From Laburnicola sp. R22_1 (taxonomy: Eukaryota; Ascomycota; Dothideomycetes; Pleosporales; Didymosphaeriaceae): a DNA stretch of 64,000 nucleotides. Positions 11,930 through 22,771 of this stretch are shown here, piece by piece. The notes under the pieces are model-generated. The model was not told where the DNA came from. It searched no databases and worked only from the letters and a program-made list of their open reading frames with translations. The stretch spans positions 1,168,501 to 1,232,500 of the forward strand of contig JACONQ010000013.1 of assembly GCA_014281115.1 (NCBI GenBank), read 5' to 3'. A program made the translations under genes and the position numbers. Numbering within the stretch: position 1 is the first letter of the stretch; each line of letters begins with the position of its first letter.

Positions 11930-12893
11930 ATGTCATCGTTCGCCTTCACGCCTGCTGCCTGGCCGTTATTCAACCGCATTCCCCTGAAAATCTCTTTCGT
12001 CGATATTTTCTTCGACACCACTTCTCTATTATTAGTTGACCACCACACTCGCTTGAAATATCCACACCCAGCACCACCCAACATGCCACCCCGTCGCCGC
12101 ATCAAGCAAAAACGCGGCGAGCAGCGCAGCAAGTCTACTCCAATCCCCTTCGAGGAGAAAGAAGGGCTCGCACTCGATATCGCCATGCGTTCAATTCGGG
12201 ATAATCTCCTTCGCGACTTCACGTTCTACGAGGAGGCCTTTTGTGGTGTTCTCGAGGCAGTGAGGTATGTAGGTGATCCATCACCATGGTGAGTTCCACC
12301 TCCGCTCCATCTTATAGTTCATCATTTGCTAATTGTTGTTGAGGCTCCGGCAGATGCAGGATCTGGTCAAGGATAAGCCTTTCGCGCGAATAAGCCATGA
12401 GGGCTTGCTCTTCCTCTTGGATGAGACAGCGAGAACAAGACCGCCACCGCCACCATCGCCGGGTGCGATGGTGCCTCCGTCGCTTCCTGCACATGTCCAG
12501 GGTCAGGTTATGCCAATGGGACCCCCGCCGCTCCCTGTACATGCTCAGCGTAGATCTATGCCAATGGCGCCTCCACCACTGCCTGCACATATCGCTCCCG
12601 CCCTCTCCCGCACCTACGCCTCGCCAAAAGCATCCAACGTCTCCAGCCCGCAAGCAAGCAGCCAAGAAAGCCAGTCGGTCAACAAGTCGCGCGCTACCGA
12701 AACAGCAAATCAGCAAGATGGCGGTTCGGTAGCGAACCCAATGAGCAACCCTAAGTCGGCGGGCGTAGGACAGCAAAAAGAGCCAACGGAGAGCCAGGAC
12801 CATGTATTCAGCGATCAGAAGAAGTCGGATAGGCAGAAGGAGGAGACGTTGAAGTATGGGCAGAAAAAGAAGCTGGACCCTGCGGATAACTAG
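11930..12893 (+). CDS. hypothetical proline-rich protein, one intron
   Basis: Two open stretches joined by an intron. Exon 1 has ATGs at 11930 and 12083; the second (MPPRRRIKQKRGEQR) gives a more usual basic N-terminus. Exon 2 (to 12893) is proline-rich with repeated PPPLPAH/VH units (about 12500-12600) and a charged, glutamine/lysine-rich tail. The 3' splice site CGGCAG at 12353 with GCTAAT upstream is convincing. The strong donors GTATGT (12265) and GTGAGT (12289) would shift the frame; GTAGGT at 12269 keeps it. The exact junction is therefore uncertain. I recognise no domain; the second half is probably disordered. Confidence 0.5.
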
Positions 12894-13136
12894 ATCGCGG
12901 GATGGGCATTGAGTAAGAGAGTAAACTACAAAAATCTAGGGCACCGACGTAGTCTCTGGCATGCATACCTGTAATTTACGATTCGGGATCGTATCCCTGT
13001 TGACGGGATCTCGACCAACCTTTTGAACATTCGTCTCCTTCAGCCCCATCTGCATCTCCAAATCCACTTCCTCACCCACAATCTGTTTCAAGACCAATAT
13101 CTCCGCTCGCATCATAGTCCCGCACATCTACACTGC

Positions 13137-13835
13137 TTATAAATCCTTCTTCTCCTCAAAATCTGCCAACAGTTTCCGCACGCCGCTCTCAACAAGCCTT
13201 CTCACCATCAACCCATGCATCCACCTCCCAACCACCCCCTCCAAAACCCCAGCACTCCCTTCCCCTTTCTCCCGCCACATAACCGTATGGTTCACAAAAG
13301 TCACCTGATCTCCCCCCTCCGTCACCTCAACAATAAGAAAGCCCTCCACCCGCGGTCCAGTATAACTCATCGGCGCGTTCAAAGCCAGCACAATGCGCTC
13401 TCCATCCCTGGAACTTCGGCTGGGAGTCACCACGTAAACTCCGCATACGCGATCCCCCGGCAGAAACTGCAGGGAATAAATGTACGCTGGATGGAACGTC
13501 TTCCGATTGTCGACATCCTTGATCAAATACCAGATACCCCACGCAGGCGGATATCTCGAAAACGTGACCATCGTGTGTCGCAGAAAGCGCGTCAGCATGT
13601 CCGGTTTCGAGATCGTGCCAAGGGATGCCGTGGAGATTGTCTTTCGCGCAGACTCGTGGTGGATGATGTACTTCTTTGGGCTGCGCTGGACGGAATCGGG
13701 TATGGGGATGTCTTCGTCTTGCAGGTATGGCGTTGTGCGGCATTGCACTTTGCGGGAGAGGGTGAGGTGCAGATATGCTAGATATAGGGCTGGGCCTGCG
13801 AGTGGGAGAGAGATTAGGAGAAGTTTGTAGGCCAT
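13137..13835 (-). CDS. hypothetical protein with N-terminal membrane anchor
   Basis: Single-exon gene of 232 residues. Residues 3-24 (LLLISLPLAGPALYLAYL region) form a signal peptide or signal anchor. The rest looks globular, with alternating strands (GVYVVTP, IVLALNAP, GFLIVEVTEG, VTFVNHTVMW) ending in a long basic helix (WMHGLMVRRLVESGVRKLLA). This strand-rich then helix layout is reminiscent of SRPBCC/START-like folds, but that is inference only. GC-normal with no internal stops. It is probably a real membrane-attached or secretory-pathway protein of unknown function. Confidence 0.65.
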   Translation of the reverse strand: MAYKLLLISLPLAGPALYLAYLHLTLSRKVQCRTTPYLQDEDIPIPDSVQRSPKKYIIHHESARKTISTASLGTISKPDMLTRFLRHTMVTFSRYPPAWGIWYLIKDVDNRKTFHPAYIYSLQFLPGDRVCGVYVVTPSRSSRDGERIVLALNAPMSYTGPRVEGFLIVEVTEGGDQVTFVNHTVMWREKGEGSAGVLEGVVGRWMHGLMVRRLVESGVRKLLADFEEKKDL

Positions 13836-14046
13836 GTTGTGAAGGAGTTGAGTCTGTGTGTGTGTGTGTGTGCGTGGAATGTGTTGTTGAAGGCGGGGCG
13901 CGGGCGCAGCACCAGCTCGTATCTTCGAACCAAAGCTATCACCATCTGGGTTAGTGTGAATCTATTGTATTGTATTTTACAGCCTGCGAGGAACAGCCTC
14001 TCTTGACAGTTCCTTGCTTCCACATCATAGTTGGCGATTCTCACCC
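13836..14046. other. intergenic with short GT microsatellite
   Basis: Contains (GT)n at about 13855-13872. It is probably the promoter of the minus-strand gene ending at 13137. Confidence 0.5.
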
Positions 14047-15180
14047 TCACTTTTGTTTTACGATATACCACCAATGTTTTGGATAGGAAACCTCGTCCGG
14101 CTTGTCTCCACACACCGTAAGCGAAGGAGACATCCCCTTCCAGTTATTTACTTCAGCGTCCTTAACAAATTCAGCGCCCAGATGCTTCCAAACTTCCATC
14201 TCTCCCCAAATCTCAAAATACCTCGCCGCAGTAAAGAGTGTTAGATGTGGGGCATGTGCAAGATACTTAATGGTTGGATACCAATCCGCTTCTTCGTCTA
14301 CCAAGTACCCCGACTAGAAGGCTGCTGCTAAATCTAGCGTCTTCTATAATTTGGTGTCGATGTATGCGTGATATAGACTTCTCTAGGTTGTAATAGAAAT
14401 TTCCCGCCCCATCTTAGTACACGTGGCGCAGCACTGTAGTGTGTAGGTATTGTAAGGTTTTGTGGCGTCTTCGGGGCCCATAGCCACATTGAGACCCACA
14501 ACTAATAGCTCAAGGGCTGCTAGCGATAGTAGAAGGTGCAATAGTTCCTCAAATGCAGGACCAAATGCATATTCAAATCCACCTGCACCTATAATATGTA
14601 GATTAATTAAACGCTAAGTGCTCATATTAGGTATGTGTGGCGTTAATTTATCTACCTAGGGGTAGGACGACAAAGGCTTTCATCTCAAATAACATGACAA
14701 AAAAAGCAGAGCCCCCTGCTTAGTAATTAAAAAGAGCGTAAAAAGGTGGATATTAGGTATAATCGCCTCCAGAGCAGCGATTAGGGTGAGCTGAATTGTT
14801 ATTTTATTCGTGCCGTATCTCTTATATTCGACGAATTCTCGTTCTTTAAGGTCGTTTGCCAGGTACTTTAGATCTTGGGTCATCTTAGCCCTGAAGCCAT
14901 CCATGTCTAAGTGCTTCGTATAGTAGTCATACCAATCCGTCTTAGAAGAGAGGAGGACATATTGTTTTCTAGGAAACTAGGTAAAAGATATAGTTAACTT
15001 CTTTCCCGTTTGCTAGTAGAGATTTATTAAGATTCTGTCATCGGCGACAATATTCTGCAAGGTGGCGCACTCCGCTAATACATGTGTTTGCTGACAGGAG
15101 GGACAGAATAAGATAAGATGGTAGTGTTGGCAGGCGTTTAGTTTCGCACGATCTTTAAGTTAAGATTCTCTTCTATACTA
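14047..15180 (-). pseudogene. MSS51_C-like (zf-MYND/Mss51 family) pseudogene interrupted by a 115-bp insertion
   Basis: Minus-strand translation gives a zinc-finger-like start (ACQHYHLILFCPSCQQTH, about 15120), then LTLIAALEAIIPNI. The 115-bp insertion follows, then LHIIGAGGFEYAFGPAFEEL, LHLL.SL, VVGLNVAMGPEDA, LYHAYIDTK, LTLFTAARYFEI and finally NNWKGMSPSLTVCGDKPDEV and HWWYIVK. This order matches the C-terminal domain of Mss51-type fungal proteins (LLHLLP, NKWRGM, YWYIV). Stops at several CAA/CAG/TGG codons and the insertion destroy it. The 5' end is cut by family-D repeats at 15190. The gene copy is dead; an intact paralogue may exist elsewhere. Confidence 0.65.
14635..14749 (-). mobile_element. 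dispersed repeat family D, copy 3, with 11-bp target duplication
   Basis: 115 bp, the core of family D, inserted in the MSS51-like pseudogene. ATATTAGGTAT occurs exactly at 14624-14634 and again at 14750-14760, a perfect 11-bp target-site duplication (at least 8 bp if the last bases belong to the element). The host reading frame resumes on the other side. The ends (GTGTGGCG... and ...AAAGGTGG) are not inverted repeats of each other. No open frame. Confidence 0.85.
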
Positions 15181-15192
15181 GTAGCAGTAAAC

Positions 15193-15296
15193 TGCGCTTT
15201 TTATAATTACCTTTTTACGCTCTTTTTAATTACTAAGTAGGGGGCTCTATTTTTTTAAAATAAAAGCCTTTATTATTCTACTTCTAAATAGATTAA
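15193..15296 (+). repeat. dispersed repeat family D, copy 4
   Basis: Core-type copy (CTTTTTATAATTACC then CTTTTTACGCTC...). It truncates the 5' side of the MSS51-like pseudogene and is in tandem with copy 5. Confidence 0.65.
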
Positions 15297-15421
15297 TTTT
15301 TTATAATTACCTTTTTTACGCTCTTTTTAATTACTAAGCAAGGGGCTTTGCTTTTTTATTATGTTATTTAAGATAAAAGTCTTTATTATTCCACACCTAG
15401 GTAGTTATTTAACAACACATA
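15297..15421 (+). repeat. dispersed repeat family D, copy 5
   Basis: Core-type copy directly following copy 4 and ending AACAACACATA. It forms a head-to-head pair with copy 6. Confidence 0.65.
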
Positions 15422-15434
15422 GATTAAATTAATA

Positions 15435-15590
15435 CTATATTTAATCTACCTAAAGGTAGAATAATAAAGACTTTTATCTTATATAAGAAAAAGTAAAGCC
15501 TTTTACTTAGTAATTAAAAAGAGTATAGAAAAGTAATTATAAAAAAGTGTATTTAAACTACTAAGTAAGCTTAGTAGTCTTAGCGCATAT
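15435..15590 (-). repeat. dispersed repeat family D, copy 6
   Basis: Inverted relative to copy 5 and RIP-degraded. It includes the hairpin region (AAACTACTAAGT...GCTTAGTAGTC) and so reaches further into the 5' part than copies 2-5. Confidence 0.65.
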
Positions 15591-17879
15591 ATATATAGTA
15601 GTAATAAGTATTATAACTAATATATTTTTATAGTTTATTTTTTAACTAAGAAGTTTCTATTAAAAAGATTATAATAATAGTAGTTATTTCTTTTACTATT
15701 ACTAATATAGAAAACTATTTTAAGATATTATATAAAAAGATATTTATTATATAGAAATTCTAACTAAGATTTAGTATCTACTATGTATAAAGAAAAGTAA
15801 AACAAAAATACTATAATCTAGTACCTAGTACCTAGTAGTAATAATAACTTTATTATTAATATTCTTATTATAAAACCTAGGTATATACTAAGGTTAACTA
15901 GATTAAATAACTTCTAGTATATAATATTATCTATAGGAGGCCTTTACCCTATAGTAATTTATCTTATTTATTGCTACTATTGTTAGAGAATGGGTAGCGG
16001 AGTAATATAGAGCTTAATAAGAGATAACTAAGTATATTAGATAGTAGTAATAAATAAGACAAATTGCTATGGGGTAAAAGTCTCCTATAAATAATATTAT
16101 ATACTAAAAATTGCTTAACTTAGCCAACCTTAGTATATATCTAGGTTTTATAATATTATTCTCTTTCTAAGATTACCTTTATTCTAAAAGCGTTCTAATA
16201 TACTAAAATAGATTTTATAGTTACTAACTAGTGCTATATATTCTTTTTAATTAAGAGATATATTTAGTTATGCTCTAAGAACTTAACTATACTTATATAG
16301 GACTATAGTTATAATTAAAAAAGTAACTAGCTATTTAAATTTACTAAGGTAAATATAAAAAGTTAAATAAAAATTTAGTAAAAGTAAGTAAGAATAGGTA
16401 AAAGGCTTAATAAATAGATAAAGACTATTTTTTATTTTTATCTAGATTGCGTAATAGGTAATATAAGTATTTATAATTATAGCTTTCCCTTACAGTGTTA
16501 TACTGTATACTAAAAGGTCTACGATATTTTTCTTCCTAATATAAGTGTTTATAATAAGAAACTAATAAGAAATTACGCTAGTCTAAACTAGGTAGATAAA
16601 GTATTTATAGTATACTATATTCTACTCTTTTTTTCTAAATACTATACTACTAAATTTTACTAAGTAATCTAATTTTTACTATATTTACTTATAGTATAGT
16701 AGTAAACTAAACTAATTAGTAGTAAAGTGTAGTTATTACTAAATTCTTAATTCTTCTACTAGCTTTCTAATTTTTCTTTTACTTACTTACTAGCTTATTA
16801 GTTCGCTTTAAAGCTACTTTATACTAATTATTAATTATTAATAGTTTTTAAACTCTACTAGTAATAATCTTTATTTATAGATTTCTAAATAAATAGAAAA
16901 GGGCCTATTAGTAGCTAACTAATACTAACTAGTATAGTTTTTTACTATTAGTATAACTAAAAAGTAAAAAACACTAAGCTTAATATAACTAAGCTAGTAG
17001 ATACTTTTACTTTAAGTATATTAGTTATTATACTACTAAATCTATTAGTGTAGTAGACTATTACTACCTTTTATTTAGTTATATAATTTTTAATTCCAAG
17101 TAGTGCTTTAAAAGTAAAAGTAAGGCCTATTATAAGGCTTATTAGTTTAGTAGTAAGAATTATTACTTAGTAAGTTTTTTACCTAACTATTATTGTCTAT
17201 TAGGTGCTAATTAGTACCTACTAGTACTAATTAGTGCTATTAGGCCCTAACTAACCCTATTATAAATAAACTTAGTAAAAAAGACTTTTATAACTAGTTA
17301 AAACGCAATTTTAAAGACTATAATTAGCTTATTCTCATAATTTAATAAGAGGTATTTACTAAGAATTAGTAAAATTGTCTATACACCATATAGGCAAGGG
17401 TACCTAAGGGTGTTAAGATTTTAATATTATCGCATAATAGTATTATGTGGGGATTATATAAGGCCTATGCACTATAGCCTATACGCTATAGAATCTTCTT
17501 CTTTTTATTTATACTCCTTTTAGATATAAGTAATTTATACTAAAGTCTATTATATTAATCTTTTCTTGTATAATTATTCTATACACCCTCTACACTTACT
17601 AGTATAGAGTATTAACTATTAATATCTATATAGCTAGCTATAGAGTCTCTATTTACCACTAATTAGTAGTTAACTAACTCTTAACTACAAATTAGCAAGA
17701 GTAAAGATAGATTATATAAGTTATTATTAGCTATATAATTTATTTTATTATATCCTATCCTCTATACGTAAGAGGATAGTAAATTAAACCCTTATAGAGT
17801 TAGTAAGTAGATATTACTACTATAAAAATAAAGGAGGCGATTGTATAAGATATATAAAACCTATTATAAGATAGTAGAG
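15591..17879. other. AT-rich repeat relic block
   Basis: No gene and no long open frame. Contains an inverted partial copy of repeat family L at 15745-15870. The rest is decayed, with no domain I can name. Confidence 0.5.
15745..15870 (-). repeat. dispersed repeat family L, inverted partial copy
   Basis: Reads, inverted, the blocks GTTAGAAT, CTAGGTACTAGATT and the ATTATTATTACTACT-like 5' part of the family. Degraded. Confidence 0.5.
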
Positions 17880-18045
17880 ATCATAGTAATTTATAGTGAT
17901 ATGGGTTAACCATAAGAAAAGAGGTGTCTCATTACTATGAAGGACCGAGGGCCTGAAGATGTATGGGTGAGGCTAGGCATAAGATTATTCCGGCCGAGGT
18001 CATGTGACTAAGGACCGACCACACAGCCATGCGACAGTCTTACAC
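17880..18045. other. GC-balanced island in AT-rich block
   Basis: About 165 bp with CpG and CpA sites intact (GGACCGAGGGCCTGAAG, TTCCGGCCGAGGTCATG), surrounded by heavily TpA-biased DNA. No open frame of note. Direct copies of GTTAGTAAGTAGATATTACT flank it at about 17799 and 18089. It is either a late insertion or single-copy DNA that escaped RIP. Confidence 0.5.
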
Positions 18046-18869
18046 CTATTCTTATTTATAAAAATAGTGGATTAACTCTTTTATTAAGTTAGTAAGTAGA
18101 TATTACTACTATATAAGATTTATAAAAAGATAGTGTACTAAGCACACTACTAGTAACTATATAAATATATAGTTAGATAATAATAAACTCTAATAAAGCG
18201 TAACCCTCTATATAACTAATGTATTAAATAAACTAGTTATATAATAGCTACTTTTACTACCTAATAAGAAGCCTCTACTACCTTATATAAAGTTCTTACT
18301 ATCTTATAAAATAATACTAATATGCCTAAGTATACTAGACTATAAAATTAGTATATTAAAGGGATAGGAATATTAAAGGAAATACTACGTAAGGAAATAA
18401 GATCTATATATTAAAAGAATAAAATTAATATGACAAACAATTCTTCTTAGATAGAAATATAATTATATATAGTATATAGTATTACTAAGTATTATATATT
18501 ATACTAGAAAGGGATAGCTTTCTTAGAGTTATTCTAGAAAGACTTTAAAGGATAGAAAGAATACTATTTTTTAGAGTTAGGCTATACATATAAGAGAGAG
18601 CTTATAGTAATTCTAGAAGAAAAGGGCATTAAGCTAAGAGTAGATACTAGAGTTATAAATGCTAGTAAACTATATAAAGTAGCCTAAGGTAATATAGATA
18701 CTACTTATACAATACTACCTTTACTAGCTTACTTAACACCCTATATATAAACACTAAGGCTAATTCTAAAGACACTAGAGCTAACTAAGCTATTATATAA
18801 ACCTAAATAGAGTAAGCTACTATTACTATAGGTACCTATATAGCTATAAGTCCTATTAACTGCTATCAA
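18046..18869. other. AT-rich relic
   Basis: Degraded. A short plus-strand stretch near 18590-18660 reads RERLIVILEEKGIKLRVDT, possibly part of an old gag or DNA-binding protein. No reliable identity. Confidence 0.35.
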
Positions 18870-19522
18870 CAATGCTATTATAGAAAATATTAATAATAAA
18901 ATTATTAATATTTTGTGTATATTTTATTACTACCACTGTGTGCTAGGTACTAAGTTATAGTGCCTTTTATTTTACTTCTCTTTATATATAGTGCGGACTC
19001 AACCTTAGTTAGAATCTCCACATAATAAAGATCTTTAATAGCTATAGGTCCCTATAGATATCTTAAGAGAACCTTTATATAAGTACTAAGGATAATCTTA
19101 TTTATATAAATAACTAATTAAATAACTACTTTTCGTATATAGTATCTAACTACTATGTTGCCTACCTATTTGTAACTATTAAACACTATATAGAATAGAG
19201 CTACTACTAGTTAAACGTAAATTATAGGCACTATACCAATCTATACTACCTAAGCCTTCTCTCCCGAGGTTAATTCGTAATGTTACGTGATCCCGGGCCG
19301 GCTGTTTAATCGACCACCGTGTTACATAGTTAATAATTTCTTTAATAAAAATTTTCGCTGCAGAAAGTTAATAATAAAATTATTATTATTTTATATATAT
19401 TTTGTTACTACTACTGTGTGCTAGGTACTAGGTTATAGTGCCTTCTGTTTTACTCCTCTCTGTGTATAGTGCGAACTTAACCTCGGTTAGAATCTCTACA
19501 TAATAAAGATCTTTAATAAAAG
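18870..19522 (+). mobile_element. possible miniature element: two direct family-L repeats around a 320-bp interior
   Basis: Family L copies at 18870-19042 and 19362-19522 lie in the same orientation about 490 bp apart. The interior (19043-19361) has no coding capacity. Its end holds an unmutated CpG-rich patch (GATCCCGGGCCGGCTG, about 19289). Direct terminal repeats around a short non-coding interior is the layout of TRIM-type miniature LTR elements. Without visible TG...CA ends or a primer-binding site this remains tentative; two independent insertions is the alternative. Confidence 0.35.
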
Positions 19523-21385
19523 AATAGTATAACTATACCTATTATATATAAATAGAAACATCTTTTCTTTAATATTAGTAAGGAAGAAAGTGTATCTTTT
19601 TTACTGAATAAGAACTTCGCCGCCTTTGTTAATAATTTAGACATTTCTATATAGAAAGACTTTAGAAGATACTTACTAATACTAGCTATAAAGTTAATAC
19701 TACTATACTAAATAAAATCTAAAAGTTTTGCTACTATTACTAATTGTATAAGCAAGCCCTATATTACTTTAAGTTTACTATTAAGGATAATACCTACTTT
19801 AACTATAAGATTAATATTAATATTATATATATTAAAACTAAAAACGCACTATATACTATAAATATTGATATATTATTTTAAGCTATAATCTTTTAATATT
19901 AATATCTATATTAGGAAGAGAAACATCGCAGACCTTTTAGTATATAGTACAACACTATAAGGGAAAGCTATAGGTGTGCTAACAACGTATTAAAAAAGGT
20001 AAAATAGCTTAGAGATAGGTTAGGCTAGAAACTATTTATTATAATTATTTGTTAGTACGTGCAAATTTGCAACTAGAGATTAATTATTTATCTATCTACT
20101 ATATAATATATTTAATTATCGCACAAGATCTTAAAATTACTATATTTATTCTTTGCTCTAAAGATGCTATTACTACTAGATATATAGTGTTGCGCTCCTA
20201 CTTAGAAGATATAAATAGTAACGCAGCTAGATATAACACAGCTAAATATAATAGCTAGACACTACTAGATATTAAAAACTATATAGTATTTGCTAGTAAT
20301 CTATATAGTAAGTAGATAGCTACTATAAAGTTAGATCGCTATATTAAGGAGAATACACATTTTCTCAAGTAGAAGTCTAGAATTAAAGATAGAATAAGCC
20401 TTATAATATATATTACCCTATACTAGCTTATATACAAGGTGCTTGCAACTATTAAGAGCAAAGACTAGAAGAATATAAATATTTTTATAAAGTAAGAGTT
20501 TAGGCTAGTAGCTATATACTACTACGTAGCTTATAAAAGTAATTACTACTAAGGGCTATAAGCAATATTAGATCTTTAATTAATAGCTTATTGCTTCTAG
20601 AATAATAGTAATAGCTATACTAAGTAGGTGCTAAAGGCGTAGAGGATATACAGGTATACGCTTATATTATAGAACTTTTATAAAAAATAGATAAAGTAAT
20701 AGCTAGATGTCTAAAGGTTAATAAGTTATTAGTAAAGAATAGTAGAGTGCTATTTAGTGTTAGGAGTAAGCGTGCGCGTAATTTGTTGTATATTATAATA
20801 GTAGAGTAGAGTAGAAGTTCTAGGTAGTTAATTTTCTAGTAACGTAGTAAAAGATTATAAAGTAGTATTAATTATCTAGTAACGTAGCAGATAGGCAAGC
20901 AAGTTAGGATGTTATTATTATAAGGTTAGTTGTCTTAAAAGCTAGGGGAGACATTAGAAAAACTTTAATGCGCTCTAGTTCTAAGGCTTAGCGCTTATGT
21001 ATAATATTATATAATATTATATAATATTATATAGGCGCTAGTAACGCAATAGAAAAATGTAGTAATTAAACATAGTAAGGCCACTTAAAAACTAAAGAAG
21101 TAGAGGCAGTTTATACTCCTACCTAGGAGGGATTAATATCTATATAAGATGCGTAGAACGCTCTCTATAGATACTAAATTAATATCTACTAAGGTCTATC
21201 TAACTATATTATATATAACCTAGGTATAAACTTTATATTAGATAAGTTTAGAAACTATATAAAGATAATTAGTATAATCTATAGGCAGATGCCTATAGAA
21301 GTATATTAAGTAATAGAGAAGATTAAGTGTTTATACGCACCTCTTTATAAAGCCTTTAATATTCTTAAAATTAAACTAGAAGACT
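19523..21385. other. AT-rich relic block
   Basis: One weak 69-codon frame at 20049-20258 with no recognisable motif, and a short ATAATATTAT tandem stretch at about 21000-21030. No gene supported. Confidence 0.4.
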
Positions 21386-21745
21386 ATGTGGCGTTAAATT
21401 AACTACCTAGGGGTAGCACGACAAAGGCTTTTATCTTAAATAATATAACAAAAAATGCAGAGCCCCCTGCTTAGTAATTAAAAAGAGCGTGAAAAAGGTA
21501 ATTACAAAAAAAAGCGCGTTTAAACTACTAAGCAAGCTTAGTAGTCTTAGCGCGTATAGCTCCTATATATAAAGTTTTTATAAAGAGGCTACTTAGAACT
21601 TTAGGAAAAATACAACTTTAGCGCTACTACACTATAAGCTATCTCTCCTTTACTATCCTAATTATTATAAATAATATAAGTTAATATATTAATAGGTATG
21701 TACTATTATTTCTTATAAGTAGGATAAGATTAACATATACTAGAT
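21386..21745 (-). repeat. dispersed repeat family D, long copy 7
   Basis: Inverted relative to copy 1 and colinear with it over about 360 bp. The core (ATGTGGCGTTAAATTAAC ... AAAAGAGCGTG) is followed by the hairpin ACTACTAAGC-aa-GCTTAGTAGT inside GCGCG...CGCG (about 21510-21552), then the distal part ending near TACCTATTAAT on the other strand. Confidence 0.75.
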
Positions 21746-22330
21746 ATATATCTATTACTCTATTACTATATTAAGTTGTTCTTAATAAATCTTCTACTCT
21801 ATACATACCTCTACGCCCTACTATCTACTTAAGTATTAACTCTAAATTGTCTAATACTAATATACTCGCTATTATATAAGAGTATACACTAAAGATTTAT
21901 AACGTTGCTATTAAGATAGATACGCTAGAGTTCTATTCTATTTATTAGATACTTATCTAGTACGAGAGGTAGGTATACTTAACTATCTATAAGGCAGTCC
22001 TAGTATACTAGTTAGGCTGGCAGCTTATCTAGTTTATAAAGGACTATAAGATTAAATTTCTGCTCTAGTAGATATAATTACTTCTAGTTAGTAATAGAAT
22101 CTAAGAGAAGAGGCAAAAGGTAGAGGATAAGATGTTTGTTAATAATCTCTAGTATAATAAGAGTATTGTATAGATCTGCGAGATTCTTCTAGCTATCGCA
22201 GCCACGTTAGCTTATCCAAGCAAGTAGATAGTTAATAATAGCAATAGTAATAATCTAGATAGGCTGTGTACAGCATAAGTAATTCTTGTATAGGTTAGAA
22301 GCTTATAGAGTATAGGATTATTAAGGTATT
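21746..22330 (+). mobile_element. degraded LTR-retrotransposon, left part
   Basis: RIP-degraded plus-strand sequence that appears to continue after the pogo insertion at 24549. The two parts are joined by the shared TA target of the pogo element. Domains are not clear in this half. Confidence 0.4.
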
Positions 22331-22332
22331 TA

Positions 22333-22380
22333 ACATATTCTATCAGTAGCCCGGACAGATCAGTCCGCCGGACAGTTTTT
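22333..22380 (+). repeat. left terminal inverted repeat of pogo element B
   Basis: 48 bp matching 24499-24546 inverted, with two C/T differences. Preceded by TA. Confidence 0.85.
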
Positions 22381-22771
22381 CTTGGCAACTTCGAGGTCCC
22401 TCATAACTCATTATAGAACACCACCAACGTTACTTCATAGTGACTCATAATAACCTACTATAACTTACAATATACCAAGTTACTATTTAATCTACTTTTT
22501 ACATCGTGCAGCCTCTTTGCGCGGCTGCTGCAGCCGCGCAAAGCTAAGGAGTCTTTCTTGGCAGTACGAACTTACAACAAGACTCCCTATAATATACGAT
22601 ATATTATCTACCATACTATACGTAGGCAATATATAGTATACTTATTATGATTCGCAGTGAAGCATACTATATCTTAAGTAGTACTTTATCTAATTTTCAG
22701 TCACTGAGTGCGTACTATTGCAAGATAAAGTTAACCCGTCATTTTTGGCCTTATAGTAACCTATAATAAAG

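Noticed and set aside
12312..12803. 163-codon minus frame and 111-codon plus frame in the proline-rich exon
   Set aside because: Both are shadows of the repetitive proline-coding sequence.
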